64,000 nt of DNA, from contig NZ_JABFDM010000014.1 of assembly GCF_013178945.1 (NCBI RefSeq), forward strand, positions 62,001 to 126,000, written 5' to 3'. The notes beneath the pieces were generated by a model. That model worked only from the letters and a program-made list of their open reading frames with translations. It was not told where the DNA came from and ran no database searches. This DNA comes from Bradyrhizobium aeschynomenes (GTDB lineage Bacteria > Pseudomonadota > Alphaproteobacteria > Rhizobiales > Xanthobacteraceae). The translations under genes were made by a program, and so were the position numbers. Every line of letters begins with the position of its first letter. The stretch's first letter is position 1. Of this stretch, positions 60,233 to 64,000 are shown in pieces.

Positions 60233-60853
60233 ATGTCCCTGCAAGTCTATCTCGCCTTCATCGCCGCCTGCATCGGCCTCGCGCTGCTGCCTGGCCCCGT
60301 CGTTACGCTCCTGATCGCCAACGGGTTGCGCCATGGAACGCGCGCCGCGCTGATCAATATCGCCGGCGTCCAGACGGGGCTCGCGATTGCTATCGGCATC
60401 GTCGCGATGGGCCTGACGACGCTGATGGCCACGATGGGCTACTGGTTCGAATGGGTGCGCCTGATCGGTGCCGCCTATCTGGTGTGGCTCGGCATCCAGC
60501 TGATCCGCTCGCCGGTCGAAGGCATCGCCGAAGGCGAGGCGCCGCCTCCGCCGCCGCGCGGCGGCTTCTTCCTGCAGGGCCTGCTGGTGCTGCTGTCCAA
60601 CCCGAAGGTGATGGTGTTCTTCGGCGCCTTCCTGCCGCAGTTCATGGACATGAGCCGGGATCACGTGCCGCAGGTCGCGTTGCTCGGCGTCACCTTCATG
60701 GTGGTCGCGGGCCTGACCGATGCGGTCTACGCACTGCTCGCCGGGCGCGCGCGAAAGCTGTTCTCGGCCAGGCGCACCCGCCTGGTGTCGCGAATCTCCG
60801 GCGGCTTCATGATCGGCGGCGGCGTCTGGTTGGCGCTGACGCGGGCGCGGTGA
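60233..60853 (+). CDS. LysE/RhtB-family amino-acid exporter
   Basis: The 206-residue protein has six helices and the family signature (LLPGPVVTLLIANGLRHGTRAALINIAGVQTG near residues 18-49, LLSNPKVMVFFGAFLPQFMD later). LysE/RhtB proteins export amino acids or derivatives. The substrate is unknown. The ATG at 60233 is preferred over a start 39 codons upstream that lacks family sequence. It is divergent from the ArsR/AHSA1 pair. Confidence 0.88.
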   Translation: MSLQVYLAFIAACIGLALLPGPVVTLLIANGLRHGTRAALINIAGVQTGLAIAIGIVAMGLTTLMATMGYWFEWVRLIGAAYLVWLGIQLIRSPVEGIAEGEAPPPPPRGGFFLQGLLVLLSNPKVMVFFGAFLPQFMDMSRDHVPQVALLGVTFMVVAGLTDAVYALLAGRARKLFSARRTRLVSRISGGFMIGGGVWLALTRAR

Positions 60854-60884
60854 GGCTCCACTCCACCAGCGGTGGATATGGCGC

Positions 60885-61469
60885 CTACTCGACGAGCCGT
60901 GGCCGCGGCCGAAACTCCAAGCCGGCGTAGACGTCGCGAAGCTCGAGCGTGACGTTCAGCTTCGACAACTGAATGACCGCCTCAATCCCCCTGAGCACGA
61001 CGTCCGTCCAGGCGCCGTTTGCACCGCGTGAGTAGAGATGGACGTTGGGGCTGTCGGTGTCGACGAACAGAATGTAGTCGAGACAGCGCAGGGACTGATA
61101 CTCCGCGAGTTTCACCGTCACATCGAAGCCGCCGGTGGTCGGCGATAGTACCTCGACCAGAAGAGCCGGTCGGTCGGCCACCAGCGAGTCCTCGTCGGGC
61201 TTGCCGCAATCCACACCGAGATCGGGCATGCGCCGGGTCGAAGGCGACGTGATCACATAGGTATCGCCCGTGAAGGTCTGGCACGGACCGCCGCGAGTCT
61301 GCGCGTGCAGTGCCGCCGTCAGGTTGACGACGATCGCGTCGTGCCGCCGGCCGGCGCCGGCCATCATGACGACCTCGCCGTCGACGAGCTCATAGCGCTC
61401 GTCCTGCGCCGTCACCCAGGAGAAGAACTGTTCGGGCGTGACCGCCGCCGGATCGACCTTGATGTTCAT
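60885..61469 (-). CDS. Uma2-family (DUF820) PD-(D/E)XK-fold protein
   Basis: The 194-residue protein matches Uma2/DUF820: TPEQFFSWVTAQDERYELVDGEVVMM at the start, RMPDLGVDC, ALLVEVLSPTT and VKLAEYQSL, which supply the Asp, Glu and Lys of a PD-(D/E)XK nuclease-like site. The family is abundant in some genomes and its substrate is unknown. No toxin-antitoxin partner is seen here. Confidence 0.87.
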   Translation of the reverse strand: MNIKVDPAAVTPEQFFSWVTAQDERYELVDGEVVMMAGAGRRHDAIVVNLTAALHAQTRGGPCQTFTGDTYVITSPSTRRMPDLGVDCGKPDEDSLVADRPALLVEVLSPTTGGFDVTVKLAEYQSLRCLDYILFVDTDSPNVHLYSRGANGAWTDVVLRGIEAVIQLSKLNVTLELRDVYAGLEFRPRPRLVE

Positions 61470-61566
61470 GCGAGAGCGCCTGTTCGGTCGAAGTATAGGC
61501 GAGCCCGTCGGCTGGCGGAAGCACGGCTCGCCATCCGTCCGCCTTGCCGAACGCGCTGCTCGGGAC

Positions 61567-62403
61567 CTACAGGCCGATCGCGCCCTTCACCACCGGGGCG
61601 ACGTCACCGCCGATCCAGATGCTGTCGCCGTCCTGCGCGACATGAACGCGGCCCGCGCGGCCGAGGACGGTGCCCTGAGCGGCGACATATTGCTCCGGAG
61701 CAATTCCGGCACCGATCAGCCATTGCGCCAGACTTGCATTGAGGCTGCCCGTGACGGGGTCCTCGACGCCGCTCCAGGTGAAGGCGCGGACCTCGAACTG
61801 GGCGTCGTGTCCATCGCGCGCAGCGTCCCACGGCGCGACCACGCCGATCGGCTGCTGCGACAGGGCCGACATATTGAAACGGATGTTGAGCAGATCCTGG
61901 CGCGACTCCATCAGCACGCCGATCCAGCCCGGGCCATTGTCGGCCCACTGCACGGCGCGCATCGCCTCTGGCTTGATGCCGAGCGCGGCCGCGATCTTGG
62001 CTGTGAGTTCGGCATCGACGGGGCCGGAGCGGCGCAGCGGCGGCGCTGCGAAAGCGAGGCGATCGCCGTCACGCTTGATGCGCACGAGGCCCGCGCCGCA
62101 TTCCTGCACCACATGCTCGCCTTTCGGCCGGCCGCCGAGCGCCAGCCAGACGTGGGCCGAGCCGAGCGTCGGATGGCCCGCAAAAGGCAGCTCGCGCTGG
62201 GGCGTGAAGATGCGCACGCGGTAATCAGCGCCCGGATCCTGGGCACGCGACAGGAAGGTCGTCTCGGACAGGTTGGTCCAGTTGGCGATCGCTTGCATCG
62301 CCGCCTCGTCGAGGCCGTCGGCCTCGGCGATCACGGCAAGCGGGTTGCCCTTGAACGGGACCGCGGAGAACACGTCGACTTGTTGAAACGGAAGCGTCGG
62401 CAT
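61567..62403 (-). CDS. PhzF-family isomerase/epimerase-like protein
   Basis: The 278-residue protein has the PhzF pattern: FQQVDVFSAVPFKGNPLAVI at the start, NWTNLSETTFL with the likely catalytic Glu near residue 47, LPFAGHPTLGSAHVWL and DPVTGSLNASLAQWL. PhzF isomerises a dihydro-hydroxyanthranilate in phenazine synthesis, but most relatives have unknown substrates and no phenazine genes are near. A DUF1127 gene lies 24 bases upstream in the same direction, so the two may be one transcript. Confidence 0.88.
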   Translation of the reverse strand: MPTLPFQQVDVFSAVPFKGNPLAVIAEADGLDEAAMQAIANWTNLSETTFLSRAQDPGADYRVRIFTPQRELPFAGHPTLGSAHVWLALGGRPKGEHVVQECGAGLVRIKRDGDRLAFAAPPLRRSGPVDAELTAKIAAALGIKPEAMRAVQWADNGPGWIGVLMESRQDLLNIRFNMSALSQQPIGVVAPWDAARDGHDAQFEVRAFTWSGVEDPVTGSLNASLAQWLIGAGIAPEQYVAAQGTVLGRAGRVHVAQDGDSIWIGGDVAPVVKGAIGL

Positions 62404-62427
62404 TGCGGTGTTCTCCTGGAGTCCTGC

Positions 62428-62631
62428 TCAGTCGCGCCAGAACGGCTTGTTGGCTTCCTCATGAACGACGGTCGGATCGAGCCCGCAGTCGCGCATCTGC
62501 TCGGAGTCGAGCAGCGCGAGCTCCGAACGCCAGAACAGACGCTGCAGCCACAGCTGGGGGACCTGGAGCAAATTGCTCTTTCCGTGGGCAACTTGCGGAG
62601 TTGCCCAACGCTGCGCCAGGGAATATGCCAT
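62428..62631 (-). CDS. DUF1127-domain small protein (67 aa)
   Basis: The C-terminal half reads LQRLFWRSELALLDSEQMRDCGLDP, the DUF1127 (YjiS-like) pattern. DUF1127 proteins are tiny, basic to neutral, and some affect phosphate, carbon or RNA metabolism in alphaproteobacteria. The ATG follows AGGTGA. It probably starts the PhzF transcript. It is divergent from the MocR-type gene with a motif-rich gap between. Confidence 0.8.
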   Translation of the reverse strand: MAYSLAQRWATPQVAHGKSNLLQVPQLWLQRLFWRSELALLDSEQMRDCGLDPTVVHEEANKPFWRD

Positions 62632-62649
62632 GAGTCACCTATTGGTCTT

Positions 62650-62721
62650 CGATTGCGTTGTTCGAAGAGCAATCGCGCAGTACATATCTCGGTGCAATCG
62701 AAACATTGCTCTCGGTGCAAT
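62650..62721. promoter_or_regulatory. Operator-rich gap between DUF1127/phzF and the MocR-type gene
   Basis: CGATTGC (62650-62656) and GCAATCG (62668-62674 or one base later) form an inverted repeat. CTCGGTGCAAT occurs twice as a direct repeat (62688-62698 and 62711-62721, 23 bases apart), the last copy ending six bases before the MocR start. MocR-type regulators bind direct repeats of this kind. Confidence 0.6.
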
Positions 62722-62726
62722 ATAGC

Positions 62727-64000
62727 ATGAATGCTTCGTATACGACCCTGGTGGACGACATCGCCGAGGACATCGCGCAGGGCCGGCTGAAGGCCGGCGA
62801 CCGGCTGCCGCCGCAGCGCCAGTTCGCCTATGAGCGGGGAATTGCCGCATCCACGGCAGCCCGCGTCTATGCCGAATTATTGCGCAGGGGTCTCGTGGTC
62901 GGCGAGGTCGGCCGTGGCACCTTCGTCGCCGGTGAGCCGGTGCCGGTGCCGTCCTCGTTGCGGCTCGAGCCGTTCGACGGCCGCATCGACCTCGAGTTCA
63001 ATTTTCCGACGCTGCCCGATCAGGCGGCCATGATCGCGAAATCGATGGCGGTCTGGCAGCGGCCCGAGAAGCTCGCGCCGGTGCTGGCGCCGATCACGCA
63101 GCGCCGCCTGATCGAGGCCGGGCGCACCGCCGCGGCGTTCTTCGCCGGGGAGCGCTGGCGCCCGCGCGCGGAGAATTTCGTGTTCGCCGGCAGCGGCCGG
63201 CAATCGCTGGCGGCGGCGATCTCGGCGCTGGTGCCGGTCGGTGGCCGGCTCGGCGTCGAGGCCGTGACCTATCCGATGATCAAGGGCATCGCGGCGCGGC
63301 TCGGCGTCACCCTGGTGCCGCTGGCGATGGACGCCGAGGGCATCCGCCCGGACGCCATGACCAAGGCGCATCGCACCAGCGCGCTGAACGCGATCTACAT
63401 TCAGCCGGTGATGCAGAACCCGCTCGGACTGACCATGAGCGAAGCGCGGCGGGAGGAGATCGTGCGGCTCGTGCGCAAGCACGATCTGATGATCATCGAG
63501 GATCTCGTCTACGGCTTCCTCAGCGATCAGGTCTCGCTGGCTGCGCAGGCCGAGGAGCGCGTCATCATCGTCGACAGCCTCGCCAAGCGCCTTGCGCCGG
63601 GCATTGCCGTCGGCTTCCTCTATGTGCCCTCGCATCTGCGCGAGAAGTTCGCCGCAACCGTGCGCACCGGCGCGTGGTCGGTGACCTCGCTCGCGCTGGC
63701 GGCCGGCATGGGGCTGCTCGCCGACGGCACGGCGGCCGAGATTACCCGGCGCAAGCGCGCCGATGCCGTGGTGCGGCAGGCGATCGTCGCCGAATGTCTC
63801 GCGGGCCATCGCATCGACGCCGATCCGCGCTCCTATCACGTCTGGCTGCATCTGCCGGAGGGCTGGCGCGCCGAGGCGCTGACGGCCGCGGCCGCGCGCG
63901 CGGGCATTGCGATCACGCCGGCGAGCGCCTTCGCAGTGGCGCACGGTCATTCACCCAATGCTGTCAGGCTCGCGCTCGGCCTTCCCAGCCACGACGACCT
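62727..64000 (+). CDS. MocR-type regulator: GntR winged helix fused to PLP aminotransferase fold (cut by window end)
   Basis: At least 424 residues are visible and the frame is open at the window edge. Residues about 1-70 form a GntR helix-turn-helix (AEDIAQGRLKAGDRLPPQRQF, STAARVYAELLRRGLVVGEV). The rest is a fold-type I aminotransferase domain (VFAGSGRQSLAAAI, IEDLVYGFL) with the PLP lysine at Lys287 in DSLAKRLAPG. Such proteins sense PLP with an amine or amino acid. Target genes are usually adjacent and divergent, here the DUF1127-phzF pair. The ATG at 62727 directly follows its likely operator. The C-terminal end is outside the window. Confidence 0.88.
   Translation, partial: MNASYTTLVDDIAEDIAQGRLKAGDRLPPQRQFAYERGIAASTAARVYAELLRRGLVVGEVGRGTFVAGEPVPVPSSLRLEPFDGRIDLEFNFPTLPDQAAMIAKSMAVWQRPEKLAPVLAPITQRRLIEAGRTAAAFFAGERWRPRAENFVFAGSGRQSLAAAISALVPVGGRLGVEAVTYPMIKGIAARLGVTLVPLAMDAEGIRPDAMTKAHRTSALNAIYIQPVMQNPLGLTMSEARREEIVRLVRKHDLMIIEDLVYGFLSDQVSLAAQAEERVIIVDSLAKRLAPGIAVGFLYVPSHLREKFAATVRTGAWSVTSLALAAGMGLLADGTAAEITRRKRADAVVRQAIVAECLAGHRIDADPRSYHVWLHLPEGWRAEALTAAAARAGIAITPASAFAVAHGHSPNAVRLALGLPSHDD

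Noticed and set aside
62650..62721. Possible CRISPR-like direct repeats before the MocR gene
   Set aside because: Only two 11-bp copies, 23 bases apart, next to a regulator start. This is an operator pattern, not an array. No CRISPR array or cas gene was seen anywhere in the window.

Overview
The window is high-GC chromosomal DNA from an alphaproteobacterium of the Rhizobiales, most likely Bradyrhizobium or a close relative. This rests on gene content and order (trxB next to an lsrB/VtlR-type regulator and an lrp gene, split carA/carB, two phasins, nirK-nirV with nnrR and nnrS), on a tRNA-His that lacks an encoded G-1, and on several palindromic intergenic repeats that I recognise from Bradyrhizobium genomes. 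No phage, insertion sequence, CRISPR array or rRNA was seen. Codon use looks even across the window, so this is mainly core genome with a few metabolic modules.

Layout. 0-6.2 kb: a YdcH-like small protein, an L-2-hydroxyglutarate dehydrogenase-like flavoprotein, a membrane-anchored PAS/GGDEF/EAL protein and a GlpD-like glycerol-3-phosphate dehydrogenase. 6.2-13.4 kb: two incomplete ABC importers. One is a PotGHI-type ATPase with two permeases and no binding protein. The other is a sugar-type binding protein with two permeases, a hydrolase and no ATPase. 13.5-18.9 kb: an AsmA-family protein, scoAB CoA transferase, and an unusual 571-residue protein ending in a nucleosidase-like fold. 19.1-25.7 kb: a denitrification/anaerobic module of nirV-nirK, a small membrane protein, hemN, a DUF1858 protein, an NnrR-like regulator and nnrS. 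Four 14-bp FixK2/NnrR-type boxes tie these genes into one regulon. 25.7-31.8 kb: a large PAS histidine kinase, two phasins, tRNA-His and small unknown genes. 31.8-37.5 kb: a repeat-rich gap, a TPR glycosyltransferase-like protein, an orphan ParA ATPase and a DapA-like aldolase.

37.5-46 kb: a cluster of three intrinsic terminators that may mark a small RNA or leader, then the lsrB-like gene, trxB, lrp, doxX, greA, carB, and a divergent tRNA-Cys-like RNA upstream of carB. 46-50.6 kb: a methyltransferase, dps, and a persulfide-responsive unit (BigR/SqrR-type regulator divergent from two YeeE/YedE proteins, an ETHE1/Blh-like hydrolase and a TauE exporter). 50.7-53.5 kb: a ROK repressor with a clear operator and a family-5 binding protein. 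53.5-64 kb: a thioesterase, carA, yqeY, an acyl-CoA synthetase, membrane proteins, an ArsR/AHSA1 pair, a LysE exporter, a Uma2-family protein, a PhzF-like protein, a DUF1127 protein, and a MocR-type regulator cut off by the window end.

The points most worth following up are the tRNA-like RNA at 45826-45902, the pseudo-nucleosidase protein at 17218-18933, the small membrane protein with its own FixK-type box at 21463-21672, and the terminator-rich segment at 37567-37808.
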